Assembly: GCA_014843695.1 (NCBI GenBank)
Contig: CM026391.1
Coordinates: 14,381,365 to 14,445,364, forward strand
DNA: 64,000 bases
Direction: 5' to 3'
Source: Archivesica marissinica
Lineage: Eukaryota > Mollusca > Bivalvia > Venerida > Vesicomyidae
The translations under genes were made by a program, and so were the position numbers. Positions 10,722 through 23,120 of the stretch are shown here, one piece after another. Position 1 is the stretch's first letter; each line of letters begins with the position of its first letter. The notes under the pieces are model-generated. The model had not been told where the DNA came from. It did not search any database and saw only the letters and a list, made by a program, of their open reading frames with translations.

Positions 10722-11340
10722 GGGGAAAGGGTTGCCAGACATGTGCAGCAACAAAAGTGAGGCTTTGGAAAGGGTTGCCAAACATATACGGCAACAAAAG
10801 TGAGGCTTGGGAAAGGTTGCCAAACATATATGGCAACAAAAGTGAGGCTTGGGAAAGGTTGCCAAACATATACGGCAACAAAAGTGAGGCTCGGGAAAGG
10901 TTGCCAGGCATATACGGCAAGAAAGTGAGGCTTGGGGAAAGGTTGCCAGGCATATACGGCAAGAAAGTGAGGCTTGGGAAAAGGTTGCCAGGCATATACG
11001 GCAAGAAAGTGTGGCTTGGGAAAAGGTTGCCAGGCATATACGGCAAGAAAGTGTGGCTTGGGAAAAGGTTGCCAGGCATATACGGCAAGAAAGTGAGGCT
11101 TGGGGAAAGGTTGCCAGGCATATACGGCAAGAAAGTGTGGCTTGGGAAAAGGTTGCCAGGCATATACGGCAAGAAAGTGAGGCTTGGGGAAAGGTTGCCA
11201 GGCATATACGGCAAGAAAGTGAGGCTTGGGAAAAGGTTGCGAGACATATATGGCCAGGATGTGAGTTTGGTGAGGGGTTTACCAGAAATAGACGGCAATG
11301 AATCGAGGTTGGGGAAGGAGGGTTGCCAGAATATAGATGG
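10722..11340 (+). repeat. 42-bp minisatellite, about 14 copies
   Basis: Unit core GGTTGCCAGGCATATACGGC followed by AAGAAAGTGAGGCTTGGGAA. The first four copies have CAACAAAAGTGAGG and differ slightly in length; the middle ones are nearly uniform; the last three decay. Because 42 is a multiple of 3, several frames stay open on both strands (14-residue repeats such as GIYGKKVRLGKRLP), but there is no evidence of a gene. Confidence 0.95.
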
Positions 11341-11749
11341 CAACGAAGTGAGGTTGGGGAATAATAATAATCAGAAACTCGATACGGCTTGGGTGTTAAT
11401 ATATATATACATGACGGACAAAGCAAGATATACTAACGCCTGTTCCCAGGATAGGGTGCAAGCCCAACACTTGAGGAATTGTGGGTGTACACTTATATTT
11501 GCATCAATATAGTTGGATCAACAAAGTGTGGCTGTATTATATGTGGTATTTGCATACATACTCCTCATTTGAAGTACGTATTCACAGAATTCTTAATAAA
11601 TGCAGGTGCACCCACAACATACCTACCTATAAATGTCCTCTACAGGATTGGGGGGGGGGGTAATGATGCATCATCTCATCATTTATGCCAATTTATTGGA
11701 ATATCCTACAACTAATGGTCAAGCTATGCTCTTGGCAAGTTTAATATAT
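11341..11749. other. No gene seen
   Basis: Unique-looking AT-rich sequence after the 42-bp array, with a G9 run at about 11651. Short open frames have no recognisable domain. Confidence 0.5.
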
Positions 11750-12120
11750 CGCTTTAACCTCCAAGTGTAACCATCACCTTTGGAGTAGGTACCTGGGTCT
11801 TGGATGCGACAAGTCGTCTTCATATAGATAACATTTGCGCCACATGATTTCACAGTCGCATCATCCAGAACATAGTTGATCGGACACTATATATTATACC
11901 AAAATTGACTTTAACTGCCAAGTGTGACCCTGACCTTTGAGGTCAGGGTCACGCACAGTTAGTTGAAAATCTGCATGCATGACAAAGCAACAGCCTGGAC
12001 ATATATAATACTATTTGACCTTTAACCTTGACCTTTGAGGAAGGGACGCGGGTGTTTGACATGTGGACATACGGATGGAATGCAATCCTAGTACCCAACC
12101 GGTTGTGGGCATAAATATAC
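11750..12120. repeat. Degenerate internal repeats with GACCTTTGAGG blocks
   Basis: Three loosely related blocks (about 11755, 11910 and 12005) share a TTTAAC...CAAGTGTGACC...CACCTTTGGAG / GACCTTTGAGG arrangement, two followed by a GGG(A)C(G)CGGGT-like block. This looks like an old dispersed repeat; no terminal repeats or coding capacity are visible. Confidence 0.45.
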
Positions 12121-12386
12121 GGGTGCACAAAACATTTGGTACTTCTGGGCCGATTTGTATATAATAGTCGTACAGTATTCCGTCCGATATTGCACCATTT
12201 AACCAATCCCACAAACTAATGGACTAGAACAATAAAACAAATTTCAGAAACAAATTTTATTTTTTTTGAAGATGAAAGGATTTAACAAGTTTGATCTTGA
12301 GAATGAAAGAATGAAATATACATCATCATTGCGAGTAGCTTTGAGGGTCATGTATTGCATTATATGCTGAACTTTTATGACTTTTA

Positions 12387-12606
12387 CTCTTTCACCGCCA
12401 ATGTCGCATAAAAGCGACTTTGCAAAAAGCAGAACAGAACGTTCCGTCTGATCAGACTGTATGCCGATTGCTCTTCAGACAGTGGAGCTTAAAGCACCAG
12501 TCCGAATAGCAAACAACATAGATCCTGATCAGACGCGGCATTATGCCATGGCTGATCTTGATCTATGTTGTTTGCACATGCTCTGAATTTATTCAGCGCT
12601 AAAGAG
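12387..12606. mobile_element. piggyBac-type MITE with internal palindrome
   Basis: Ends CTCTTTCACC (left) and GCGCTAAAGAG (right) are imperfect inverted repeats, flanked by TTTA (12383-12386) and TTAA (12607-12610). The interior contains CAAACAACATAGATCCTGAT paired with ATCTTGATCTATGTTGTTTG, the same hairpin as the clearer copy at 23121-23359. Confidence 0.7.
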
Positions 12607-12994
12607 TTAATTGAATACAAAATTGTGCCGAAGTTGTTCATAATAGCCAAACTACCATAAAATCGGAGATGTTTTACAGTTTAAACAATTTCACATAAAT
12701 ATACATGTAACATAATTATGTCTTCCTCAAAAGTTATATATTAGTAGATTTATTATCAATACATGTACAAGCTACTTATAACCATGGGATAATATCCATA
12801 TAATTATAAACGGTAAACCCAGCAGTTCATGACGGCTCCAGTAGCATCTAGTTTCTATAGCAATACGCAGCATTGTGAAGCAATTTCTGCCAGTGTTGTA
12901 TACAATGTACGAAATACCAAAACAAAGAATGGATGCGACACATGCTGTGATAAAATAATTAAGTGGCATGTTTTATTGTTTTGTGTTTGTGGTT
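12607..12994. other. No gene seen
   Basis: AT-rich sequence between two mobile elements. No domain, repeat array or RNA gene was recognised. Confidence 0.5.
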
Positions 12995-13250
12995 TAAAGT
13001 CGCACCAACCGTTACGTCATATGGCGACTCTCCAGCTATTATCAAGGGGAACAAGACCCTGGGTGTTCACCCAATGCAGTATTTCCGACACGGACGCCCA
13101 CACGGGCAGAACCAGCAACCTTCCACAAGCCAGCTGGATAGCTTCCATTAAAGAATTCGACACCCAGGTGGGATTCGAATCAACAGTGGTGAGAGGCAAG
13201 TGATTTGAAGTCAATGACCGTAACCACTCGGCCGCTGTCATGTTTGCATA
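12995..13250 (-). mobile_element. SINE family D with Ser-like tRNA head
   Basis: On the minus strand the head reads GGCCGAGTGGTTACGGTCAT (A-box region) and TTGATTCGAATCCCACC (B box), followed by a body ending in GGTTGGTGCGACTTTAAAC. A second copy at 20395-20632 shares the head, the CAAGCCAGCTGGATAG-type block and the end. Confidence 0.75.
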
Positions 13251-13334
13251 ACAGATGTGGTGCACATTGTAAATATTAATAATTACTATTTTTTTTACGA
13301 TAATACAAATGTCTTTACACTCGATTGTGAAAGA

Positions 13335-13440
13335 AGTTCTTACAACATTAATCTAATCACTCTAGAGACCTCAATTCCAACGTAAGCCATCACCGTGATG
13401 TAGTGAAGAGGCAATGAGGATGTAAAACTGTAAGGACACC
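13335..13440 (-). mobile_element. SINE family C fragment
   Basis: A diverged piece with TTCTTACAACATTAATCTAA, CTCTAGAGACCTCAATTCC and GAAGAGGCAATG blocks, matching the body of the copies at 34425-34640 (forward) and 56780-57000 (reverse). Confidence 0.6.
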
Positions 13441-13734
13441 ACAACTGTAAATCAATGTTGCCGTAACCTCATAACCACATAATTCAGCTACGAGGCAAAC
13501 ACCATCAAACACGATTACATCCATAGTGGAAAACTTACATTAACATACATTATACATTATGTGAACACATGGTCAAAACATGTAATAAAACACCAACAGG
13601 ATTGAAAGCATTGTGAAAAAGAAGTGTGCATTTGTATATCTAAAAACGTTGAGAATACAATGAACTTACAGCACTGGTCAAAGTAACAAAACAAACCAGT
13701 TTACTTTATTTTAAATGATTGACTGGGGACAACT

Positions 13735-14655
13735 GCAAGGAATGAATCGATGATTTAGTGCATTGTGGGGTGTGGTTAAGTCTGTAAGGAATGATTCAAT
13801 GCACTGTGTGAAGTCATTAAGTGTGCAAGGAATGATTCAATGCACTGTGTGTGAAGCCATTAAGTGTGTAAGGAATGATTCAATGCACTGTGTGTGAAGT
13901 CATTAAGACTGTAAGGAATGATTCAATGCACGGTGTGTGAAGTCATTAAGTATGTAAGGAATGATTCAATGTGTGAAGCCATTGTAAGGAATGATTCAAT
14001 GTACTGTGTGTGAAGTCATTAAGTCTGTAAGGAATGATTCAATGCACTGTGTGTGAAGTCATTAAGACTGTAAGGAATGATTCAATGCACTGTGTGTGAA
14101 GTCATTAAGTCTGTAAGGAATGATTCAATGCACTGTGTGTGAAGCCATTGTAAGGAATGATTCAATGTACTGTGTGTGAAGTCATTAAGACTGTAAGGAA
14201 TGATTCAATGCACTGTGTGTGAAGTCATTAAGTCTGTAAGGAATGATTCAATGCACTGTGTGTGAAGTCATTAAGTATGTAAGGAATGATTCAATGCACT
14301 GTGTGTGAAGTCATTAAGACTGTAAGGAATGATTCAATGCACTGTGTGTGAAGTCATTAAGTCTGTAAGGAATGATTCAATGCACTGTGTGTGAAGTCAT
14401 TAAGTCTGTAAGGAATGATTCAATGCACTGTGTGTGAAGCCATTAAGACTGTAAGGAATGATTCAATGCACTGTGTGTGAAGTCATTAAGACTGTAAGGA
14501 ATGATTCAATGCACTGTGTGTGAAGTCATTAAGTCTGTAAGGAATGATTCAATGCACTGTGTGTGAAGTCATTAAGTCTGTAAGGAATGATTCAATGCAC
14601 TGTGTGTGAAGTCATTAAGTCTGTAAGGAATGATTCAATGCACTGTGTATGAAGT
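13735..14655 (+). repeat. 43-bp minisatellite, about 20 copies
   Basis: Unit TAAGGAATGATTCAATGCAC then TGTGTGTGAAGTCATTAAGT and CTG. Spacing is 43 bp (14538 to 14581). Two shortened copies near 13980 and 14145 lack the TTAAGTCTG part, which suggests a larger unit was duplicated. Six-frame reading is blocked by stops. Confidence 0.95.
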
Positions 14656-14827
14656 CAGTCGGTAACAACAAAAATCAAAATAAAACAACTAAATCATTAA
14701 CAAAACATATATAACAGAGCAATAAATAAATGGAATAAAATAAATGGAATTCATTTTACTGGCGAGCAAGCATGACTAAAACAATGTAATAGCCCACTAT
14801 TACATCTATTATGGGGCCTAGTATTAA

Positions 14828-15065
14828 CCCTTTCAACACCAAGTAACTCACATGGACTGGTCCATGATATTTTTAGACCAATAAATTAATAACAAAATTA
14901 CATTTGGATCAGTTCATTTATCAAAATGGGTAATTTTCTCTCTCTAAAAATAGTTATATTACTTGAAAAAAGTGCAGATCCTGATGAGACGGCTCGTCAC
15001 GAGTCGGCTCATCTGGATCTACACTTTTTTGTAAGCCAATTTAGAGGTATGTGGTGTTGAAAGGG
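14828..15065. mobile_element. piggyBac-type MITE, 238 bp, TTAA target duplication
   Basis: Perfect inverted ends CCCTTTCAACACCA / TGGTGTTGAAAGGG, flanked by TTAA at 14824-14827 and 15066-15069. The interior has a long imperfect hairpin around AGTGCAGATCCTGATGAGAC and GGCTCATCTGGATCTACACT. TTAA plus CCC termini are the hallmark of piggyBac-type transposition. Relatives: 16651-16881, 29640-29912, 53502-53737. Confidence 0.9.
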
Positions 15066-16099
15066 TTAAACATCATCAAAATCCATGCATACTATTTTAG
15101 CTATTTATAGCTTTTATTTTACCCAGCATGACTAAACAAGTTTTTGGAATGTGTCGAGTTATGGTGTTGATCTGGTTAATTATTGAACTAGTATGTACAG
15201 CTTATAAGTTGTTCACACCTACGTTTGAGCAGCTGTTTTCCCGACCTACAAGCAATGCCTGGTGTACACGATTTTGCACACATATCAGGCTTTAGCTACG
15301 CCTTCAAAATAGTGGGTGGTTTAATGTCCTCTATCGAGAGATATAATGTCACGGCAATAAAGTCGTATCCATACTATGTTAATTAATCTGATTATACACT
15401 GGGTGGCGGTTTTTTAGCCACTCAGATATGTCATTTGGGTAAAACATTCGTTGTATTACATACTATTTGTTTCATTTAACTCTAGGTTTTACGGCATTAA
15501 AATAAATGCCCTATTTTCATTCAAAACATGTGTTGTGTTTTACCTTGTTCCATACTAGTGCGAACTAGCCTGTATCCTCAACCCTGACCACGTACAATAC
15601 ATAAATACTTGAACCTCATTTGGTCTTTCACAATCAGAGAAACACACGGTGTGCAACTGTATAGAGATAAATTCATATGGATGTATTAGTAATTGCAACA
15701 TATGTAGCTTATACATAGCAACTGATATATATATGAACGAGAACTTTTAAAACGGCAGCACATTGAACATTTTCTGGATTCAATAAAATGTGGTGGGCGA
15801 GTGGGACCATGTTGTATGTATATATCCAATCATAACTGGAAAGGGAAACAGATGCATATGTAATCATGAAACAACATGTCGCCGACTAAAAAAACAAGCA
15901 ATCGTAAAACAATATCGCATTCAAATCTTCCATAATTATGTATGGTAAGTAATAACACAAATTACAAAAAAAAAAAAATACAAATTGAAAAAAAATCCCT
16001 TCACCATAATGATTATAGTCATTTAAACAATAAACTAATATCCGACGTTCTGTGGGATTCAGTAACATTAAAGCGCTAGTTTTAAAATTGATTTATTTT
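15066..16099. other. No gene seen
   Basis: About 1 kb of AT-rich sequence with an A-rich tract at about 15967. No domain or array was recognised. Confidence 0.5.
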
Positions 16100-16330
16100 A
16101 CAACGATTGCTAAACAAGCCCTAACAACTTATATTAATCACTCTCGTTGGCGCGGATGAAAGCGTATATGTGGTCATTAGTGTGGGAGGAAACCGGAGTA
16201 CCCAGAGAAAACCCACCTGTCCGATAATGCGACCACCTTACCATCTCACATACTTCCTGGACCGAGGATCGAATCCGGTATGCATTGGTGAGAAGCGAGC
16301 GTGTTAACCACTGCGCTAATCGGACAAAGC
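16100..16330 (-). mobile_element. SINE family C-like body joined to another tRNA-like head
   Basis: The left part (TTATATTAATCACTCTCGTTGG, GCGGATGAAAGCGTATATG) matches the distal family C fragment at 52027-52140. The right part on the minus strand has a tRNA-like head, TTAGCGCAGTGGTTAACACG and GGATTCGATCCTCGG. Between them is a GTGGGAGGAAACCGGAGTAC block. Confidence 0.6.
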
Positions 16331-16650
16331 GCTAAATGGTTTATATTAACTCATTCCAGTAATTGCGAAAGTTTTAACAAAATTAGATTAAGAGAGAAGA
16401 GGCAATGTGGATTTAAGTGTCTTGCCTAAGGACATCACTGCCAAATGTTGTTACCCTGTTGGTGGATTAGGTTATATGGAGCAAAAACAGGACTGAAAAA
16501 TATACTTATTAGTAGTATCATGCACAGTGCAGATTTGAAACGTAGTTTAAGGCTATGCAATGATTGAAATGTGTATGCTAGAGCATAACTGTTGGATAAG
16601 CGATTAAACCTGCACATTAGCATGAAACATGTATATTCTTCCTGCATTTA

Positions 16651-16881
16651 CCCTTTCAACACTACAGGCCTCTAAATAGACTTCCAAAAAGTGTAGATCC
16701 AGATAAGCCGGCTCGTGACGAGCCGTCTCATCAGTATCTGCACTTATTGCCAGTAATAATTATTACTATTTTTAGATAAAATTACCCATTTCGATAAATG
16801 AACTGGTCCAAAGGTAATTTTCTTATTAATTTATTGGTCTAGAAATATCATGCACCAGTCCATTACTTTGGGTTGAATGGG
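16651..16881. mobile_element. piggyBac-type MITE, same family as 14828-15065
   Basis: Starts CCCTTTCAACAC after TTTA and ends TTGAATGGG before TTAA (16882-16885). The internal GTGTAGATCCAGATAAGCCG / TCATCAGTATCTGCAC hairpin is present in reverse order relative to the 14828 copy. Confidence 0.82.
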
Positions 16882-17261
16882 TTAAACCAATGTTTCACCC
16901 GGTTTTAAATGTTGCTAAAGAATGCCACAGAACTATCAAAACTACACAGAAGAAAACTACAAGTTAAGGTCATGGAAATACGTCCGTAAACTTTGTTCAA
17001 ATCACAGCTCGGTCTCGAGCTTTTCATTGACATGCATCATAATGTATTTTATACACTTCAACAATCACATCTCTTCTCTCCAGTTTTCCGACTTACCACA
17101 TAGTGTGGATTTCACGTTCTAGCTAAAATACAATTTTAACCAGGTAACAAAACAAATGAATAAACTATGAAGTTTGGTAACAGGCAGTAAATAACATACA
17201 AATAATGGAACGTTATGTTTGTAAAGCATAATCTTGGACATTCTGGACACAGAACCTACTT

Positions 17262-17427
17262 ATCAGGACTAAAGTCGCATTTGCAAACAGCATACAGTTT
17301 GCTATTAGGATAGTGGAGCTAAAACACCTGGCTGAATAGCAAACAACATAGATCCTGATCAGATGTAGAGTTACACCACTGCTGATCTGGATCCATGTTG
17401 ATTGCACATTCCTTCCAGGTTACGGGT
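17262..17427. mobile_element. MITE fragment with CAAACAACATAG hairpin
   Basis: Contains CAAACAACATAGATCCTGAT and ATCTGGATCCATGTTGATTG as a hairpin, and an end TTACGGGTTAA. The matching left end is missing, so the copy is truncated. Confidence 0.6.
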
Positions 17428-17728
17428 TAATACATGCATGATCAATATCTCCGAATTTATTACTTTGATGTTTAAAGAATACAACCAGCCCTGTATACAC
17501 AACCACTAATGAATCAAAAAAGTTGTTGCTTAGCACAGGTGGCTACTTAATATAGGCGTGTGGTATTTAATAGAAAATGACTAACAAATACAGCACGACT
17601 ACTGAATAGAGAGCGACTACTGAATAGAGAATGACCACTTAGAAAAGGGTTGCTGTTTAGTAGGATTGCGTATAGAGGGTAGGCAGATTTTATGACATAA
17701 CAATTGTCTACTCTAGAATTTTCCGTTG

Positions 17729-18965
17729 CCGTAATTTGCTATGTATAACGCGCTATCATGTATAACGCGCACCTACTTTTTGGCACGAAAATCAGGGGAA
17801 AAACGTAGTTCTGGTGTATACCGCGCACCGTAAAATATCATTTTCACAAGCCAAAATTTCTCAAGATACGATATATTTCAATAAAATAAAAGATGAAATT
17901 GTGGGGCCTTACGTACAGAAGTAAGTGCATGGTTCTGAAATATAATCATACTCTATGATTTTTATATTCCCGTACAAAAAGAAAAAACTGTGTCCGGAAG
18001 TGCATGTGCCTACGTCCGGAAGTGCATGGTTTTGATAAATCCCCGACGCCGTACTGTGTTCGTGCCTTCCGATTGCCAGGAGCCTCTGCATACTTGATAA
18101 TGGAGAGCTTATCTCTAGCAGTGTAGGGGTTTCTGAATTTTAAGTACTGTGACAATAACTGAGATTTGACCATTCTGAGTTGTATTTTGAGTGATAGATA
18201 TCAATCAATGGAGTGTACTGCTTGTCTAAGGACAGCTTCTATGACATTGAATTAAATATGCATCAAGCAATAATTATTTTCTCAAAATTCTCTACACCTG
18301 CTTATATTTATTAAAACCTCAAATATGTCCATGCAAACTTCAAAACTTGTCAAACCAATTAACAGGGGCCCCATTGTATTGGGTTCATAAACAGTGTTTC
18401 CACCAATTTGTTAAGAGCTAACCCATTATTTGTATTTGTTTATAAGAATTACATTTTAATATTTCTAATAAAGAAACAAATAAATATATTTAAAACATAT
18501 GATATATGATCAATATCTCAGATAAACTATAAATTCCAATGTTCTGTTATCTTACCTACCTAGACCTAGAGCTCAATACCACCGAAGAATCGCTTTCAAA
18601 TATACGATATAGTACGAAAATGTACGGGAAATAGACTATCGATAAAATCATTCAACATCCGCCATTGTTGTTTGGCATTTACGTTTTTGATGAAATTTCC
18701 CAAATTCAAAGCAAATAAATGCTATCTAAGTTCATAGTTGGTCTAAATCAATGCCATTATATATAACATCGGTACATTGTTAGAACAGTTATTTTATAAC
18801 GTTTGCCAAACGTACCTACTTATTGAAAAGTGGTGGGGGCGATGTGGGTCGAAATTTCGCCTGGAAAAAAAGGTTGCGACGGCTGTACCCGTGTATAATG
18901 CGCACTAGACAAATTCCTCAAGGAATTCGGTAATAAAAGTGCGCGTTATACATAGCAAATTACGG
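17729..18965. mobile_element. 1.24-kb non-autonomous DNA transposon with 25-bp inverted ends
   Basis: Left end CCGTAATTTGCTATGTATAA plus CGCGC; right end is its reverse complement (GCGCGTTATACATAGCAAAT plus TACGG). Subterminal GTATAACGCGC / GTATAATGCGC blocks recur near both ends. The interior has no transposase; two short minus-strand frames (17909-18173) lack recognisable domains. The superfamily cannot be decided from the ends alone, and the duplicated target is at most a few T/A bases. Confidence 0.75.
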
Positions 18966-19004
18966 TAATAATAAAATAATGTTTTTTTCCCTCTAAGCTC
19001 AAGT

Positions 19005-19194
19005 TGATTTTCAAACAGCATACAGCCAGATCAGACAGTCTAATCAGGCTCTATGCTGTTTGTTATTCGAATAGTGGAGCGAAAACACTTGGCTGGATAG
19101 CAAACGACATAGATCATGATCAGACACAGGTGTTACGCCTTGGCTGATCTGGATCTATGTTGTTTGCACATTCCTTCCAATTTATTTGGCATTT
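19005..19194. mobile_element. MITE fragment with CAAACGACATAG hairpin
   Basis: Shows GCAAACGACATAGATCATGA paired with TGGATCTATGTTGTTTGC, and ends near AAGGGTTAA. Same family as 17262-17427; the left terminus is not intact. Confidence 0.6.
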
Positions 19195-19479
19195 AAGGGT
19201 TAATAATTGCAAACAATTGTTTGTCTTCACAGGGTATAACTTGTCAATTAAGAGGATGTAATGATATCAACCAAATTACATCTGGCCAATATAATGCCTT
19301 ACAAACCATGTGATCAAATAATTACATTCAAATGTTTAAAACATTTCAATATGCATTAAAATTATGTTTCCTTTTAACTCTATAATTATTACAATAATTA
19401 ACATTAAAATGAACTTGAAAAGAACTAAAGATCACAAATGATTCCATGAATGATTGAATGATGATTAAATTCACTGTAC

Positions 19480-19645
19480 AATGACACTAAAACAATCATT
19501 GCTAACTACATCAAAGAAATTAAACTAAAACAATCATTGCTAACTACATCAAAGAAATTAAACTAAAACGGTCATTGGTAATTACATCAAAGAAATTAAA
19601 CTAAAACAATGAGTGGTAATTACATCAAAGAAGTCAAACAAAAAC
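19480..19645 (+). repeat. 39-bp tandem repeat, 4 copies
   Basis: Unit AAACTAAAACAATCATTGCT followed by AACTACATCAAAGAAATTA; the last copies drift (GGTAATTACATC). No coding potential. Confidence 0.85.
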
Positions 19646-19958
19646 AAATGATTAAACAAGAAATTATTGAACATTGTGAAATCTTGAAAAAGTGAACATT
19701 TACAAAATATTTCTAAAAAATACAGTAGTTCCTCTGAGATTATCACTTGCAAAATACAGCAAACACCGATTGAAGCCAAACATTTGCTTCCTGTACAAGT
19801 TTCGTTGTAGAGAATATACACTGAAGTTGAAAAACAATTTGATTTTACATGAAACAGAATGTGGACGAGTCTAATAATATGGAGGTCCAGATTTTATGCA
19901 AGTATATGTGTACTTTGTGAAGATCATTTACATACAAGCATCACAGAAATATTAGGGT

Positions 19959-20171
19959 CAGACGGGGGATGGAACCTGCGATCCCTGGATTACCAGTCCA
20001 ACGTGTGAACCACTGGACTACAGATCCGTCAGACGGGGGATGGAACCTGCGATCCCTGGATTACCAGTCCAACGTGTGAACCACTGGACTACAGATCCGT
20101 CAGACGGGGGATGGAACCTGCGATCCCTGGATTACCCGTCCAACGTGTGAACCACTGGACTACATATCCGT
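19959..20171 (-). repeat. Tandem triplication of a SINE-A tRNA-like head (71-bp unit)
   Basis: CAGACGGGGGATGGAACCTG recurs at 19959, 20030 and 20101. On the minus strand each unit is a tRNA-like head: GTAGTCCAGTGGTTCACACG (A-box region), a GGT anticodon-like loop, and GGGATCGCAGGTTCCATCCC (B-box region). The SINE body that follows the head in 29109-29345 and 61677-61967 is absent. Confidence 0.85.
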
Positions 20172-20394
20172 CTGTATTGGCATGCATTGCTACTGCTTTA
20201 AATAGGACATTATATTGGGAGGATACAGACAGCACTCCAATCTCAGTCTCGAGCTTTCTGATTGGTTGCATCCCGAGCAAATAACAGACTCGACCAATCA
20301 TATCACTTGAGGTTTGAGAAAAGTCTTATGACCTCCAACGATGGTTCTTTTACTTGCTGGATGTATGTCACAGGACCTTTGGTTATTTGTTAGT

Positions 20395-20632
20395 TTTGGG
20401 GTTTAAAGTCGCACCAACAAATTGGTGCACTATTATTGGTGCAGGAAGACACCGGGTGCCCCTCGACGCAGTATTTCCGGCACGGATGGGCACCCAGGTA
20501 GTACCACCAACATACCGCAAGCCAGCTGAATAGATTCCTCACTTGACACTCCCAGTGGGATTCGAACTAACAACAGTGTCGGGCAAGTGATTTGACGTCA
20601 ACGACCGTAACCACTTGGCCACTCCCTCCTCG
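20395..20632 (-). mobile_element. SINE family D, second copy
   Basis: Head on the minus strand GTGGCCAAGTGGTTACGGTC and GTTCGAATCCCACTGGG; body ends GGTTGGTGCGACTTTAAAC-like (GTTTAAAGTCGCACCAAC on plus). Matches 12995-13250. Confidence 0.75.
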
Positions 20633-21282
20633 GGTTATTGTCCCGCACGAAACACTTAATATTAAGGTGAGACATGGAATTGACCTCTCGACCCCTGGTT
20701 ATCCAATCCAGCATGGACCGCCGATACGTCCCTAAACGGCATTATTGATATGCAATAATACACGATCGCACCAGATGTGTTATAAACGTCTAAATCAATG
20801 TGTATCAAGCATTGTTCATTAGTGTATTCAGCTGTTTTCAACAGACGCTCAGTACAGAACACGAGTCGAGGATATCTACATGCTTACATAGAAATATAGT
20901 TTCTTTTTCCTGAAGAACTAAATAATTGCCACTGGCAAACTAGTACAAGATGTTGATAAAGAATGTTTTATAGTAGCAAAAAAATGTCTGGCTATACAAA
21001 AATGAAACACAATAAAGAATCGGTTGTGGAGATTCCAGCTCGTTAAAGTGGTCATGGATCAACATGGATCAACAAAATGTTGACAAAGTTCCATAGAAGG
21101 GCAATATGGACACTTGCAATGCGCACAGCACAATAAAATATCTCAAAAATATGTATATAAGGTAATGAAATAAACAGTGTGCACCCAATTTCCTGATGAC
21201 CATGTAAGTGTTGAAAGCTAGCTAGACTTATAAAATCAGACATAGCCAATATGTACGGCAGAAAATGGTTCTATATATGTCA
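20633..21282. other. No gene seen
   Basis: Contains a tRNA-like scrap near 20665-20720 (GACCTCTCGACCCCTGGTTA on plus) but otherwise no recognisable element or coding region. Confidence 0.5.
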
Positions 21283-22375
21283 GTGTACACAGCCTGTATA
21301 TCCAAGTATACGTGCGTGTACACAGCCTGTATATCCAAGTATATGTGCATGTACACAGCCTGTATATCCAAGTATATGTGAGTGTACATATCCTGTATAT
21401 CCAAGTATATGTGCATGTACACAGCCTGTATATCCAAGTATATGTGCATGTACACAGCCTGTATATCCAAGTATATGTGCATGTACACAGCCTGTATATC
21501 CAAGTATATGTGCATGTACACAGCCTGTATATCCAAGTATATGTGCATGTACACAGCCTGTATATCCAAGTATATGGCATGTACACAGCCTGTATATCCA
21601 AGTATATGTGCGTATACACAGCCTGTATATCCAAGTATATGTGCATGTACACAGCCTGTATATCCAAGTATATGTGCATGTACACAGCCTGTATATCCAA
21701 GTATATGTGCATGTACACAGCCTGTATATCCAAGTATATGTGCATGTACACAGCCTGTATATCCAAGTATATGTGAGTGTACACAGCCTGTATATCCAAG
21801 TATATGTGCATGTACACAGCCTGTATATCCAAGTATATGTGAGTGTACACAGCCTGTATATCCAAGTATATGTGCATGTACACAGCCTGTATATCCAGGT
21901 ATATGTGCGTGTACACAGCCTGTATATCCAAGTATATGTGAGTGTACACAGCCTGTATATCCAAGTATATGTGAGTGTACACAGCCTGTATATCCAAGTA
22001 TATGTGCATGTACACAGCCTGTATATCCAAGTATATGTGAGTGTACACAGCCTGTATATCCAAGTATATGCGAGTGTACACAGCCTGTATATCCAAGTAT
22101 ACGTGCATGTACACAGCCTGTATATCCAAGTATATGTGGGTGTACACAGCCTGTATATCCAAGTATATGTGCATGTACACAGCCTGTATATCCAAGTATA
22201 TGTGAGTGTACACAGCCTGTATATCCAAGTATATGTGAGTGTACATATCCTGTATATCCAAGTATATGTGCATGTACACAGCCTGTATATCCAAGTATAT
22301 GTGCATGTACACAGCCTGTATATCCAGGTATATGTGCATGTACACAGCCTGTATATCCAGGTATATGTGCGTGTG
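21283..22375 (+). repeat. 33-bp minisatellite, about 33 copies
   Basis: Unit TGTACACAGCCTGTATATCC followed by AAGTATATGTGCA; spacing 33 bp. One copy near 21575 lost 3 bp. Since 33 is a multiple of 3, five or more frames stay open on both strands (for example ACTQPVYPSIC and CVHAHILGYTG 11-mers), which explains the 300-400-residue open frames. No start context, splice pattern or domain supports a protein. Confidence 0.96.
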
Positions 22376-23116
22376 TCAATCAGAGCATTAATAGAGCAAG
22401 CTATATATTATTCAAGTAATCTCATTACATACTCCAATATGCCGATTTTGAAATTATACACGATAGACTAATATAACATCTTTGTGCACTAGTGACTACG
22501 AATAATAACAAAAGTTAATGAAGCAAAACAAAATGCAAATACTCCAACAAACACGAACATCTCAATGATATAGCACTGTCATAAACAAATAATATGCCCA
22601 ATTTTGAGCACCTTCAGGATGTACGGACTAGATCATAGAGACAATTTTAATTATTCAATGAATATTTTGCATAGATCTGCACACTAGCATACGTACGTAC
22701 ACTAATACATCAACTTTATATAAAGAACATAAATATACACAACACTCCATAATAAGTCTGGGGCAAATACATTTTCCATATTTGTCGGACATTTACTTAC
22801 CGTCGCCTCCTGCTCATTCTGGGCAACGCATCCAGAAGTATATTACCGTACTCATTTTATTTCTTGGAAACTACTGCAAGACACAGAAGACGCTCCAGTT
22901 CCAGAAGTATTTGCTGGCATTAATGCGTACGACATTGATACAGAAATACTTGTATATTTTGTACTTATAAAATATTCCGAAATTAACCGATAATTGTATA
23001 GAGTTTGTACTTGCTATTCTTTTTGCCAAGAAATGAACATTTATATATTTTCTACTCGTTATTAAATGTGCAGAATTGTTTGCATAACTTGTGATACCAA
23101 TGCAAAATGATGACAC
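22376..23116. other. No gene seen
   Basis: AT-rich spacer between the 33-bp array and a MITE. Short frames at 22782-22970 and 22871-23116 show no domain. Confidence 0.5.
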
Positions 23117-23120
23117 TTAA

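Noticed and set aside
19959..20171. Three tRNA genes
   Set aside because: Heads resemble tRNA but the acceptor stem does not close properly, and the same sequence heads SINE family A.
21228..22471. Open frames of 345-406 codons on both strands
   Set aside because: The 33-bp period keeps several frames open at once; composition is a pure 11-residue cycle with no domain or splice context.
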